Shown here one piece after another: positions 13,181 through 25,900 of a stretch of 64,000 bases of DNA. Numbering within the stretch: the stretch's first letter is position 1; each line of letters begins with the position of its first letter. Position numbers and translations under genes: made by a program. Source of the DNA: Eopsaltria australis (Eukaryota > Chordata > Aves > Passeriformes > Petroicidae); NCBI GenBank assembly GCA_034509425.1, contig JAVTVJ010000001.1, forward strand, positions 13,969,501 to 14,033,500, written 5' to 3'. The notes under the pieces are model-generated. The model saw nothing but the letters and a program-made list of their open reading frames with translations, did no database searches and had not been told where the DNA came from.

Positions 13181-16100
13181 TGTTGCATCTAATATAATTA
13201 TATTCTTCATACTACTGATAGTTCTGTTCCTTATGCATGCTTAACATAATACTTGTTTTGTACCTTGAAATGCACAAAGAATAGAGATCTCCATTTTATT
13301 GACTACAGTGACGTACAAGATCATTGATGTTAATGTAAAATCCTATAAACTGCATGGATGTTTAATTCCTCTCCCCCTCATCACTCAGACACTGAAGATT
13401 ACTTGTATAAACTGGTACTAAAATGCATTTTATCATTGTTGCAACGTTTAAGTCTATCTCTGTCTGTTACCCGATGACTACCATCCCTAGCAGCATGAAA
13501 CACCTTGGAAGTCAAAAGAAACTGTGGTATCTGAGTCTGTTTCACACAGGGGGACAGGCTCTACCTATAGGAAAATGTTCAAAATGTCAGAGAACATAGA
13601 GGAGAGGTGCAGTATTTCTTCTCAAAACAGTGTTAATCGAGTCTATCATCTCACACAGGCATTCAGCTTTACTGGTTTTTGTTCCTGTATCAGCCAGGTA
13701 CAGGTATAAAAATTTATTTTCTCATGCACTTGAATGAATAAGAATTATACAAATATAGGAAAAACTCCATTTCCTATCTGTTAGTACTTTGGAGCAGCAG
13801 CTGTGATTATATACTTCAAATTCTGGATAACAAATAAGCCATTTTACTTCATCTGTTTCAGAACTCTGAATATATTAACTCCAGTAGTTTATTACTGCTG
13901 CTTGAGATATGTGTAAAAATTATTCTTTTGACACTTGTTCTTGTTTCTCATTATTTTTCTTTAAAAAAATAAATAAAAAGGAAAGGACAAGAAAACCATT
14001 GCTTCTCAGCAATATGCCTGATTGCTGCTTGGTCGAATATTCCATTAGGCCACTCTCTTCTTTCACAAGCTTTCTATTTCTGTTAAACCACAAAGTATGA
14101 AACAGTCTATGGAATGCTATTTTGAGTTTTTGGAATTAGAATCTTAATTACTTAAATTTGGAACAAAATTCTAAGTTGAAGAAATTGCAGGACCTACCTA
14201 TAAATATCCTGAGTATTGGAACTCAGCTTTCTCACAATAAACAGTATATATTTCTCACAATAAAAACCAGTATTAATACATACATGTGCATATACATGTT
14301 TGTGAGTGTTTAAGGGTCTAAGGTCTAACTTTGTCATTCAGCTTTGATAATGTTGATGTCAAGATGTATATTCTAGGGCAGAAGAGGATATCTCATAACT
14401 TCATTAACCCAACTTATGGTCACCTGTAATATTTATAAAAATTATATAAATTAGAGAATGTTACTGTATCACCTAAAGATAATTTGCTAGATATGACTTG
14501 GTCACTTTTTTTCCTAGAGCTCGGGCACATGACAAAACCACATGGTATTACAGCTGACTGTACATAAAATATGTCAGCCTTGTGTATTCTTAAAATTAAA
14601 GTGTTTTGCAGGATGTTAAATGTTATTTTAAAAGCTTTCCTTTGATCTGTTCTGTCATAGGTTTATAGTTGAGGAAAAGTAACTCTGTTGTTACAAGGTA
14701 AATTCTGCTTCTTTTTATGCAGATGTGAATGTAGAAAAATTCCCTGTGAAATTCTTATGAATTTATAATTTATATACTTTTTAAATACAAAACAATTACC
14801 TTTTAATTACCATTGAAAATTTTTTATCGACATTAACAGGAACTAATATATCAAACTAAATAATTCTGTTTTGAAAGCACAGACAGTTAGCTTTTGATTT
14901 CTAGTAATGCCTTTGCTGAACACAACCCCCTTTGCCAGAATTTTCCAGCTCTTTGTGGACCTAAATCCCCAAGAATGGTTTGTTAACTCCAGCGGGGCAG
15001 AGAGTGTAGGAAAGGATTCAAAATAAGGAGTATCACTGTTTAAATTCTGCAGTGAAACTGAAATTTTAAATGATCCCCACTTTTAACCATGCTGAACAGT
15101 GAGAGGGTAGGTGGGAAAGTCAAAGCTTTTGTCTTGTTTGAGATGTCTGAGCTGTCACTCAGGCTGATATTCCTACATCCTTAATTCACTGAGCAAGAAG
15201 GTATGCTGGAGTAAAAACTGTTTCTCCTGCATATACCGGCAGTCCCACCTTTCCTGGTACTCACCTTATTTTTCATAAAGCATCTTCACAGCCAACATTG
15301 CAAACAAACTCTCCTGGCTGGAAGAGCTGAGCAACAGGGGGAAACAAATGCCTTCCATCACTTCAATGTATTCCAGTTCCTTCCTTCTCTACAGCCATCC
15401 CCAGCCTCAACCAGGCTGCAGTAAACATCCTTGAGCTAACACTGTGACTGTTTATATGACATCCAGAACTGATAGCTTCAGGGAAGGGTTTTATGCCTGG
15501 AAAGAGCTTGCAGCTTTGGGCCTCAGATGGTGGAACTAAATGCTGAAAGTGCTGTGAAGGGTGACTTATTCCCAGCCAGCCAGCTATTTGGTGTCTCCAA
15601 GGTCTCTGACAGATGAGCAAATCTTGTTGCAGTAGTTTAAGATATTATCATCCCCAGCTGTCAGCTTGGCTGTTCTGCTGGAGGTTACCACCTCCATAAC
15701 AGCATTTGCTATTTGCAAAGAATCAGTCCTTCTAATTTTTAGCCTAGCATTTTGCTCAAACTCAGTGTCAGTGGAAAATTAGACTAAATTACTGTATTCC
15801 TTACTAGAGGGTCAGAAGTGCAAGCAGCTGCAGCCTCCTCGAAAGCAAGAACTCTCCTGACTTAGCCATAACAACTTGAGATCAAAGGAGTCTCAAAATC
15901 TAGTTTTGTCACTCATGAGTACTTTCAAATACTCTTTCTATCAAAATCAAGCCATTTTTATTATTAAAAAAGTATCCCATGTACCTTCTTTCATCCCAAC
16001 CTGAAAGATAAAACCAATAGTATTTAGGAGCATTCAAATTGTTTGCAATATCCTATTTAAAAACCTATTTTGCTTATGGCTTTGCCATGCTTGGAAAAGT

Positions 16101-16540
16101 TTAATCTGAAATTCTACACAACCTAATCCTGAAGGTTCTTGGAAATTTGTTTTAATGAAAATGACTCTATTTTCCTGAAAAATGAGACAAAAAAATGAAA
16201 TATTGTGTTTGGAAACATTACAGAAGAAGTTAGTTCTGCATAAATGTCTTTTTAGGATACCAATTTTAGAGTAGGGAAAGAAATGCAACAAGAAGTGGAT
16301 GTTTGTAACACCACCATGTCTTCTGGGCCCAAGAAATTAATTTTAGAAAAATTTCAGGTCTTAGTGTGGGTTTTATTGAGTCAAACAGCCAAATCCACTG
16401 AAGTAATCCTTTCTAGAGATCACTATAACTTCAATCTTCTACTGTTGATTGCTCACCAAAACTTCCGGCCTGCCTTCAGCAGCTTACAGCCCTTATTTTG
16501 GGCAGAACTATGCAGGAGTCTTCACAAAATGTCTGACTGT
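13181..16540. other. Unique AT-rich DNA, no gene seen
   Basis: About 3.4 kb with no recognised gene or named repeat. A moderately GC-richer part lies at 14,930-15,620. The minus frame there (15,363-15,620) and the plus frame at 16,283-16,600 have no recognisable domain. The latter ends inside the CR1 tail at 16.6 kb, which argues against it being real. Confidence 0.55.
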
Positions 16541-16609
16541 GTGATGCTTGGCTGGAACTGGATGACCTCTAAGAACCCTTCCCACTCAACCATTCTATGA
16601 TTCTATGAC
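16541..16609 (+). mobile_element. CR1 LINE 3' tail with octamer repeats
   Basis: The last ~70 bases of an avian CR1 element. The stretch 'gctggaactggatgacctct' leads into the diagnostic tail, the octamer ATTCTATG repeated (about 16,591-16,606). CR1 copies are usually 5'-truncated during insertion, so a short tail-only fragment is normal. Similarity may extend a few tens of bases further left. Confidence 0.85.
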
Positions 16610-16919
16610 TGCACAGCCTCAGAATGTGGGGATAAATATGGTGTCTAAAGTAGGTGAAGCACATCATTCAGAACACACAAAGATTTTCTGGAGAGAAGAA
16701 CACATGCACAGCCCCAGTGGGTCCTGCAAGACTGAATTATTGGTACCCAAAAAAATGTAAAATCGTGGACCCATGGGTACAGATAGGAGTGTACTCTTCC
16801 AGTGGTATGACTTAGAAATTTCTGAACAAAATAAATTTCTGGACCTAGACAATATATATTGATTGATTCATTTAACTGCATTTTGAATCTCTGTAAACTT
16901 TTAGGCTCTGTTATCTTCC

Positions 16920-17165
16920 ATTGCAATGAGTACTCTACTTGAACAATGTGCTGTTTGAAGAATGCATTTTCCTTTGTTCTGACCCTTTCACCTGCTAATT
17001 TCTTGTGATGGCTCTTAGTTTTGTATCATGAGAAGCAATGTCATGCCTTTTTTTGTGTTCTCCAAGCTGCTCATGATACCGTAGACATCTGTTATAGTTC
17101 ACTTCAGATTTGTTTGTCAAGACTGAAAAATCCCACTCTATACAATCTCTCTCCACATAGCTGTC
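16920..17165 (-). mobile_element. Ancient CR1-type LINE 3' region, minus strand
   Basis: This parallels the remnant at 12.8 kb, with the same order of blocks on the plus strand: a 'gcattttcctttgttctgacc' part, a 'cttagttttgtatcatgag' part, a 'ccgtagacatctgttatag' part and a closing 'caatctctctccacatag' part. That order matches the reverse complement of old amniote CR1 3' sequence. It is strongly diverged. It lies 310 bases beyond the younger plus-strand CR1 tail, so the two are separate insertions. Confidence 0.55.
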
Positions 17166-18689
17166 TTGCCTTGTAACTCTTCTCCTCTTGACTTTATTGG
17201 TTGTCTAATGTCCTTTGCTGGGATGGAACAGGGAGAGGGGAATACAAAACCAATTCAGTATGAAAGTCACCGGTTCACAATGTCCTATTCACATTGTCTG
17301 TTCTCTCTTTTCTTGCTGTTTTATCCAACTTTGATGGTTTGGGGCTTTTTTGCTGGTTTGGTTTGCTTTGCTTTTGGATTTTTTCCCCCGTCATTATTTA
17401 GTTCTGACCTGAAACTTTGAACGGGTAACATTAATCTAAAGGCTCTTCTCTGAGGTCAGCAGCCAATCTAGAGACTGCCATTTAAGTATAGTTAGAAACA
17501 CTTTTCCACATGAACAATGCTTTAACTTTATAGTAAATAAATATCACCTACACTGCATTGTTCAGCTACCCAATAATCCAGCAACTATTAGTATTTCTTC
17601 TCAGTTGCATTTTGTTTTTACTGTGCGAATAATTTTATATCAACAACAAAACTTAGGTATTTTCTATCAAGTCCCTCTTATGAAATCCTAATAGCTGTGC
17701 AGTAGCAGCACTTTCCTGAGTGACTACTTTTTCAGAAAATGAGAAGATGCAGAGTAAATGAGCTGGGAGTTTGTCAAGAGGAAAAATAAATCTCAGGTGT
17801 CATGGTGCATGTACATTTAGGGAAGAACATCTGCTTGACTTTGCCTGACACTTGATGGTTTTCCTTTAAGGTAGCAGCTGCAGAAAGACTTTAATCTTGT
17901 ATAGACTGAGTTACCTATAGTAAATATATATATAATTTTATGTAACAGCAAAGCCAGTTGTGTTTTTTCAGTTTGCTGACAAAAATCTCCTTGCAGACTG
18001 ATGGTCTAAGAATTTCTCTGTTTCTGTTTGTTAGCCTGCCTACTCACCGGCTCTTGAAGCACTGAAGTTGCACTAATATTTGCAGGAAAACTGTTGATGC
18101 TTGGAGACATAAGGCTCGGTTTCCCCTTCCCCCACATGTGAAGAAAATAGTCTTATGGAAAGAATAAACTCTTTTATTTGTCTGAGCAGTCTGATCACTA
18201 CTCTACTCTATGCTGGAAAGGTCAAGGGAGTATTTGTGAATTCTTGTGCTATCATATAAAATAAATATTGTAGCTCATGAAGTTACATTCAAAGTAATTT
18301 CCATGCAGAATAGAATTTATTAAAAAGTAGCATATTCAGAATCCATTTGAAGATTTGTATTTCATCTTCTGTACTGTATTTATTCATGGAGATAAGTAGA
18401 GTATAGATTACAGGAATTTTTCAGCCTGTGGCTATTTCACTTGGTACTCAATAGGTTTGTTCCAACACTTCAATGTATTCGATAATGAATCTATCCTTAC
18501 AATCAGAATTGTAGAACCCTATATTTTCTTCCTGTTTCCATTATTTAAGGATGAAGGACTTCCTAAAATTGCCAGAGGAAACCAAAGGCAATGTATCACA
18601 TGCTTCTCTTTTACTTAACACAGCACGCCACGGACAAAGCTCAAATACTTGAAACAACATTTGATAAAGGAGTTAGGACCAAAAGCTGT
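17166..18689. other. Unique AT-rich DNA, no gene seen
   Basis: No gene or known repeat. A frame at 17,166-17,420 begins at the edge of the CR1 remnant and encodes a low-complexity hydrophobic and aromatic peptide from T-rich DNA. A short TA run lies at about 17,923-17,935. Confidence 0.55.
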
Positions 18690-19065
18690 CTTTAGCTCAG
18701 GGGGCAGACCTTTCTCTGGGTCTGCATAACACACTGCTTCAGGCAGAGGCGTGGCCACAGCAGCTGGTGAGTGTGTGGCTGCTCACACTGTTTGCAGCTC
18801 ACTTCAGGCACCATTTTGGCCCGGGTCAACTTGCATGCTCCAGGCAACACCTGGGCATGCCTGGGCCATGGCAGAGGGAAAGGAATTGTCTCCATAGCCC
18901 ACCTGAAAGAGGGAACATCAGAAATACATCTGAACACACAGTGTGCTGCACCAGCTGTGATTCACCAGTACAGTGCTCGATTCTCCTGCTTACTGAAACT
19001 CCCCAGAGATGACTCCCCACTGCTTCAGTCTCAGCTGCAGTTCAAGATGTCCCTTATGTGCCTGT
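18690..19065. other. GC-richer block of unknown origin
   Basis: About 375 bases clearly richer in G and C than the flanks, with four overlapping open frames on both strands (18,692-18,937 minus, 18,767-19,012 and 18,771-19,067 plus, 18,826-19,020 minus). Frames open on both strands at once usually reflect base composition and not coding. None of the peptides has a recognisable domain. It could be an unrecognised old repeat, a non-coding exon or a regulatory element. Confidence 0.35.
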
Positions 19066-19489
19066 GAATATTTGCAAACAGCCTTTTGTTTTCACACTCA
19101 CCCTTTTAAGAGGTGAGACAAATCTCTTGAAACACAATGCATAACCTTTAATGAAAGACATTTTACATTGTTAGACTGGTCCTACTTTTTGTACTCTTGC
19201 TAATGCAAATATCACATTTTGTATGCTGCAAGATTACTGCTGTCATATAAGTACAGAAATACCAGAGAAGTGCCATCTGTGATGTTGAGAATCAAAACGT
19301 ACAGTGTTTATTCAGCTATGAAGAGTTTATTTTGCAAATACACATCTGAATATTTGTAGAATAAACTATGCAGTGTTTCATTTTGCCAGAGTTATGTTGC
19401 ATATCTAATGCCTTCCCCTTCACTTCCCTGCTTTGCACATTCTTAAAGACACAGAATGGGACAGTCTGACTACCCAGTGGAGGCCATTT

Positions 19490-19605
19490 CTCTTCTTAAA
19501 AGATTTCCAGGGCTGTGGACTCCTTCAGATGCTCTTTCTGACTTAGAGGCTCCTTGATCCATATATGCTTTCCAACCTAGATGACCTCAAGAAGTTCCAA
19601 GCTCA
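19490..19605 (+). mobile_element. Possible diverged CR1 3' fragment
   Basis: The phrase 'aacctagatgacctcaagaa' at about 19,575 matches the motif just before the tail in avian CR1 (a 'gatgacctc' core followed by an 'aag...ttcc' stretch). No octamer tail follows, and the upstream part is only loosely similar, so this may be a chance match to a short motif. Confidence 0.25.
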
Positions 19606-19924
19606 TTTTTTTGCCACTTCTCTTCTACGCTGCATCAGATGTGCTTCTGCAAAAGAATTGTGATTATGTACTGTAATAAGAGTGAGGGATACTACCCATA
19701 TCAACACCACGAATAATCTGTAACAAACATAAAGATTAAAAACTAAATCTGGAAATCCAAGCAGTTTTTCATGTTTCCTTGGCAAAACATTTCTTCTTGA
19801 AAGTAGACCTCTGGTAAACAGGTAATAACATTTCCTAGAACACAGTCTGATAATAGAGAAGCATTTAGAAATATTTCTCCCCTTATTAATTTCTAGGACT
19901 TGTGAGTTGTTGCTTTTTTTTCTT

Positions 19925-19954
19925 GGGGGGGGGGGGGGTGGGGGAAGGGGAGGG
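19925..19954 (+). repeat. G-rich tract with strong G-quadruplex potential
   Basis: Plus-strand G14, T, G5, AA, G4, A, G3 in 30 bases, giving more than four runs of three or more G separated by loops of one or two bases. Such a motif is expected to fold into a stable parallel quadruplex. The plus strand is pyrimidine-rich on the left (T8 before it). The minus frame at 19,603-20,058 crosses it and gains a run of prolines, so that frame is an artefact. Confidence 0.85.
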
Positions 19955-22900
19955 TAGCTTATCTTTTTCCTCCCTACAAGACAGGAGAAGCAGAAATCCA
20001 GTGCTATACAGATAGTCCACCAGTTTGATGAGCTTGGCCTAAAGATTAAAAGTAACAAGTGTGGGTGTCTATTGTTAGATATCCAAACAAAAAACCTGCA
20101 AAACTACTGAACAACATTTATTATTTTACTGGGTTTATAGATTCTCACTGTTGAGACATCAGAATATTTCTCTTTAGGGGAATGATTTACATTAGATAAT
20201 TTTGAATCTTGATATGAAGGGTCTTTCCTTCAGTGTTTCATAAGAATGACAATGTGAACAAAAATTTAGATGGCCTCATATGAATAAGCATGATATCAAG
20301 ATATTGTATAAAGAAAAACATGGTTTTGAAATTTAGACTAGAGATTTCATTTTTTTCTCCACAGATAAAATTTCTCCTTTTGGACTGAGCAATAATTCTC
20401 TCCAGGGTTTAAATAGTTTTTATACAGGGATTTTACACAAAACCTATTTTCTAAAGTAGCTGAATTTCAATGTACATCTGTCTTGCTGTTTCTAGCTTGG
20501 AAGTGTGATGTTATAATGATGCTAAATTGGTGGTGTTGTATAATTCCCAAAAATGGTTGCTTCAGAGGATCTTTTTTCTGACTTCTTTGTTATTCATTCT
20601 TTCCACTTTATGCAGTAATAATTTCCAGTAGGTTTGTCACTGTCAGTTCCAGAAACCCAGGACAGTCTTGTCTTTAGCCCTGAACTACTCATTTTTCAAC
20701 TAACTGTTCTAGAATGTGTCGCCCTTGCCTCTACTTGTTAATAATTGTATGCTAATGAAGTGCCTTTCTTTTATTCTTTTGGAAACAGCACATCCTCATA
20801 ATTTCTAATTTACTTATCTCCAAGTATATTGCAGAAGTGCTGGGAAAAATACTGCAGGATCATTTTAAAAGAAAGTAAACAAAATAAATCAGCCAAAATA
20901 GAAAATCTGGGTACAAAAAAAGAATTGCAAGCATTACAACCAGGGGGAAAATGCAAGATTTTTTGGTATTCAAGATGCAAGTATTTTTTTTTTTGTTTTA
21001 CTACTAAGTTTTTTGGCTCTGTGGGTACTGCCTATGTTTTCTTTAACCCATCTTTATGGTTTTCAACTCTTTAACCCATTTTGTGGCATTCAAAAATGCT
21101 GTAGTTTCTGCTTTTTTTTCTACTCACAGTAGGAAAATTATAGTTTTTTATGGCTTACTGACTGTTAATTACAAGGAAAACCCCAATGTTTCATGTGCTG
21201 AAGAGGTTTGGGACATTGCCCTTCTCATAGTGGGGGAAATGAATCATTAACATAAATGTACTTTTATTTAATGCCCATTTGAATTAAATACTGACACTTT
21301 ATTGATTTATCTTTCATCTAAAGCAAAATGAAACAGAGCAAAACTAAAAACTATTTTGCCTTCTTTGTGTCAGGCCTTTTAAAGGTACAATTTGGAACAA
21401 GCTTTTTGTGCTAAATGGCATCCAAATCTGAAAACATAATACGTAAGGTTCAATCATACAAATGAAGAAGGAGAAAGTGACGGAGCTTGTGGTGTTGTAT
21501 TTCCTGCCTACTGTCTAGAACTAGCTGAATCTGGATTTTGAAACACCAGGAACTCATGTCTTTCAGTAGATTTTCTCCTTAGAGTAAGAGAAAAACCCAC
21601 AGAGAGTTGGGACTTTGTGTATCAAAACACAGTTCTTATTAGGACTGACAGCAAAAGCTCTAACTGGTCCCAAGTGAGTTGAAAGTTTGACCTGAAGTAA
21701 GAGAAAAATCTACTGAGAAGCAGATGGAAGAAGGGAAAATAATATCCCTGAAGTTTAGAGTGAGAACACTCTGGCAATATTAACTCCAGATTAAGTAGTG
21801 AGATGAATCAGTTCCTGATGGACAAAAAACATGCATAGAGGAACAGCTCAGAATTTCTGAGGTCTTGCTAAAGACAGAGAGAGAAGATGTTGCTGTTTCA
21901 ATGGCAGATAAATAGAATCATAGATTGCTCCGATTTCTGAAAAGTAGGATATGTTTTCTTCCTTGCAGATTTTATTCCTCAAATCAAGAGAACCACATGC
22001 TAAATAGAGCTGAAGGGAACACCTTGTATCTAGAAACCTAGAATTCCACTTGAATTCTAGTTTAGAAAGAAGATAACTGCAAAAACTGGAGTCCCTGACT
22101 ACTACATTCAGAGATGGAAGAAACAAAGCCTTTGCTTCCTCTCCAGCACAATATGTTGCTGATATGAAGGGCACCAACCATCACAGTTATTGAAGTTGTT
22201 TAATCTTGGAGACAAACTCAACATTCACGCAACAGTACAATAAACAAATAGTGTTTTGTTTACATATTAGAGTCACCAAAATTTTCCTACAGCTAAAATC
22301 AGTTCAGATTCTTGGTATGTTCTTGAGGAATTCACTAAGATATTTGCTGCCTGTGCAATATTCATAAATAAGATTTCAGACTGTCTAAGGGGAAATGTGT
22401 GAGAGATGTCTTAGTTAATTTTCATTGTGGAGATTTGCAATCAAAGTTAGGCATTAATCTGATACATGGAGTTCATATGAATCAGTTATTTCAGAAACTG
22501 CAAATTTATACTGATGAGATAAAATTCATTCTATAAAAGTCAGATGTAAGCATCTTACCTGCTGAGAACAAAAGATTAATCCTCCTTATTTCTTTTCTTG
22601 CAATTTAAATCAGGAGGTGATAGGTTTGCACTTTTCAGATTTTGTTCAAGGAAAAAAATATGGAAAGAAATTAATTTTTTTTTTCTCAATATGAAAGCTA
22701 AAGACTACCCTACATGTTCACAAATCAGTCAAGTTCTCCCTTTAGAATTACATTTCTTATTAGGCTGCCCTTGATAATATTGCTTGGACAGGGTAAAATG
22801 AGGTATGGAAGAACAAAGAATAGCACAAATAATGCAGCACCTGTTCCATTCAATCTTTTTTTAACTTTCTAAATGGCAATTATGAGGATACTAATCCTCT

Positions 22901-25900
22901 GTCATGTAATAGCTGGGTCATATGGAGGGTAAAATCAGTAATTGTTAAACTACACCTTTAAGTTCACTTAAACAGTGTACACTGAGACCCACAGAATTCA
23001 GCTCAGAAAATGGGATACTATTGTATAGCAGAATACAGAGAGAAAATAATGAAGGTGCTTAAGGATGATGTTCTGCTAGGAAAGAACATCAGTTTGACAT
23101 GCTGTTTTAGCTTAATTTAGTGCTCCAAGGAGAAAGAAATTGTTTCGTCTTTGTTGCATTGCCTAGATGATCTGGACAAACAGAATAAAAATCACTTGGG
23201 TCTCAACAGGGCAACATAAAGGGAAAACAGACATCAAAATTAATATGAGTGAATGAAAGTACCTGAGCCAATTAGCTCCTTGAGAAACTAGGCTTCTTCT
23301 CACCTGTCTTACTGTTGAGGTGACAGTCTAAGGATATTTATTTCATTTAACTTCACTCACTTTAGAGAACAGAAGTTACAGGAAAATAGCTTATTCCATC
23401 TTTAAAAGAGGTAAAGGGTGGCTATTACTCCTCTTACAAGGGAAACCAAGATTTCCAAGCCAGCTAAGGGATCCTTTACTAATCGCTGGTTCATTCCCAT
23501 GTTTGACCACATAGAGTTCCCACACTGGATGTCCTGTGACCCTGAGAGGCCTGGGTTAGCAGGCAGCTTTAACTGTGTTTGGCACTGGCAGCAGCAGCTA
23601 ATGCAGCACCAGATCCAAACTGCTGCTTGTGGCTTTTCCACAGCAGCTTTAGTGGCTGTTCCTGACCTTACAGTCAAAGAAAGCATCCCCCACCCAGAGA
23701 ATAGGAAGATATTTAAATGAATGACTCCCATATTTTTAGGCATCCATAACGTTAGCCTTATATCACAGGTTTGCTCCAATTTGTTTGTTGAACCTGTGCT
23801 GCCCTGCAGCCACAGGCACAGATGCAGATTAAAGGAGAAACATTGACTCTGTGGCACAGAGATTGAAATAACCTGGCAAGGATCCTGTGACTTGAGCTAA
23901 GGCCTCTCTTTCTGGGGTTGTATATGAAATTTGCATGAAAAAGTTATTGAATAAAAGCATGAGTCATGCAGTGAAAGTCTTGTCTGGGAAGCAGAAAATA
24001 TATGTGAGAATCCCAAACAGTCAAGCTACTAAAACCCATCCTGTCTGAGTGCCCATCCTGTCTGAGTGCTTTAACAAATATATAGAAAAAGGGCAACCCT
24101 CCTCTGGTCATATCTAAAATGACTCTGAGGCATTCCTTTGTACCAAAAGCACAAGAGGGGTGGCTGAGTAAATTGATTTCCAGTTACAAGTCTACTCATG
24201 CATAGGAATCTAAGGTCTATGTATGGGCAACTAAGGCATTTGTCTAAGACAGAGAATTAATTTTAAGTATTCTCCCCTTTATGGTGTACTACCAACCAAA
24301 ATACTTGTTTTTCAGGCAGTTGTCAGTCTCAGGCAGTCTCTGGGGCCTGCATTTTTCCATTTCTTATGAAATGAACTGAGGCATCTAAATAGAATTCTGC
24401 TGGGTTTTTTTTCCCCATCTGGTCCCTTTCCTTCTGTTTCATTAATTTATAAAATTTCTTTCTCTTCTTGTCAGGTGCTTTGTTCTGTGAAAGACTTGCA
24501 GCAGAGAATTAATGTCATAGAATGTGTGAAGAATTAATGTTGGTCTGCTACTACAATGGCATTTTCAACATAAACTCTGTGACAGTACTGCATAATGCAA
24601 GACAGGAGTTTGAAATAACTGTGAAATCGTCTAACAATTTAAGGGTCACATTAGCAGCAAAGAAATATGCTTATGCAAAACAGTGGTACTGGGTACAGTG
24701 AAATATGGCCAAATAGGAGAGAACATCTCTTAAAAAGCTGCACAGAATTTGTGACCTGCATCAAATAATGATGCAGTATGAATGAAAAGTATATGAACTC
24801 TGTATACAGTAGCCTTGAACAGAGAGTGCAGATTTTTGGCAGATACTCATCTAATCATAAGTCATCCTTATCGAGCTCACAAGGGCACTGTCCAAAAGAA
24901 TTAATGTACTCCTGTCATAATTCAGGAGAAAATTGAGTAAGAAGTGCAGAGATGACTTTACATCTTTGTTTGGTATAGGTGTGACTGAACCCACCTCTGG
25001 TATTTGATACGGCTGTCACCAGTTCAGGTCTGGTGTCTCCAGGTCAGGGTGCATGTTAATAGGTCTGAGTGGATGCAGAGCAGGCTGTAATTAGAAGTCT
25101 GGACATGTGCTGCACAGTAAAATGCTTGAGAAGTTGCCAAAGAGAAGGTTAATGGGGTACTTGACAAAAGCTGATGAGTATTGAAGTAGACTAGTGAAAC
25201 TCATGCATGTACCTGAGTCTAGGAGACAAATAAAACTAGTTCCAGTGGCTCAAACTGCAGTTCTCAAGTTGGATTCAGAAAACATTTTGGGGACAGGGAT
25301 GGCTGGGTCCCTGCCAAGCTATAAAGGTGACGTGAGAAGGAGAAGGTGTCTAAAACTAGTAAGAGTCCACTGGTGGAGAAGTGGGCTCTTACTAGAAAGG
25401 TTTAAATTCCTTAGATTTCTGCCTCTTTCCCTTACATTAAGTACCACATTAGCCTACATTAAACCAAGTCAATGTTTCTATGGATGCAAGAGGATGTACT
25501 TTAAAAAATCTGATTGAAAAGGCTGACAAGAGAGGGTGATGGCACAGATGTCTTTTGGCCTTCTAACTTATGTACTGCCTTCCTCGTGCTGGCTCGTGCA
25601 ATACTTGAATTCTTGTTTGTATAGTGGTTATTCAGTCTATTAATAAAAATACAACACTCATGAGAATAAAATGGAAGTTATTTTTGAGAGCTCTTTTCCA
25701 TAACGTTGGGATCCACTGAGTTATACATTTAATTACCACTTTAAAAGGGCATTTCACAATCATAGTGATTTCTGATTATAAGGCAGAAACTGATGAGATA
25801 ACCTGCTTCCCACCCAAAAGTTCATTTCTCCTCAAGTTACACTGCAACATTGAGCAATTTCTCAGCTGCCCTCTGCAAGATCTCACAAATCATGACAGAC

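Noticed and set aside
19603..20058. 151-codon minus frame
   Set aside because: It runs through the G-quadruplex tract, giving a polyproline stretch, and has no domain on either side.
21905..21925. Words resembling an inverted CR1 tail (TAGAATCATAG)
   Set aside because: The sequence that follows does not continue as CR1, so the match is confined to about a dozen bases.
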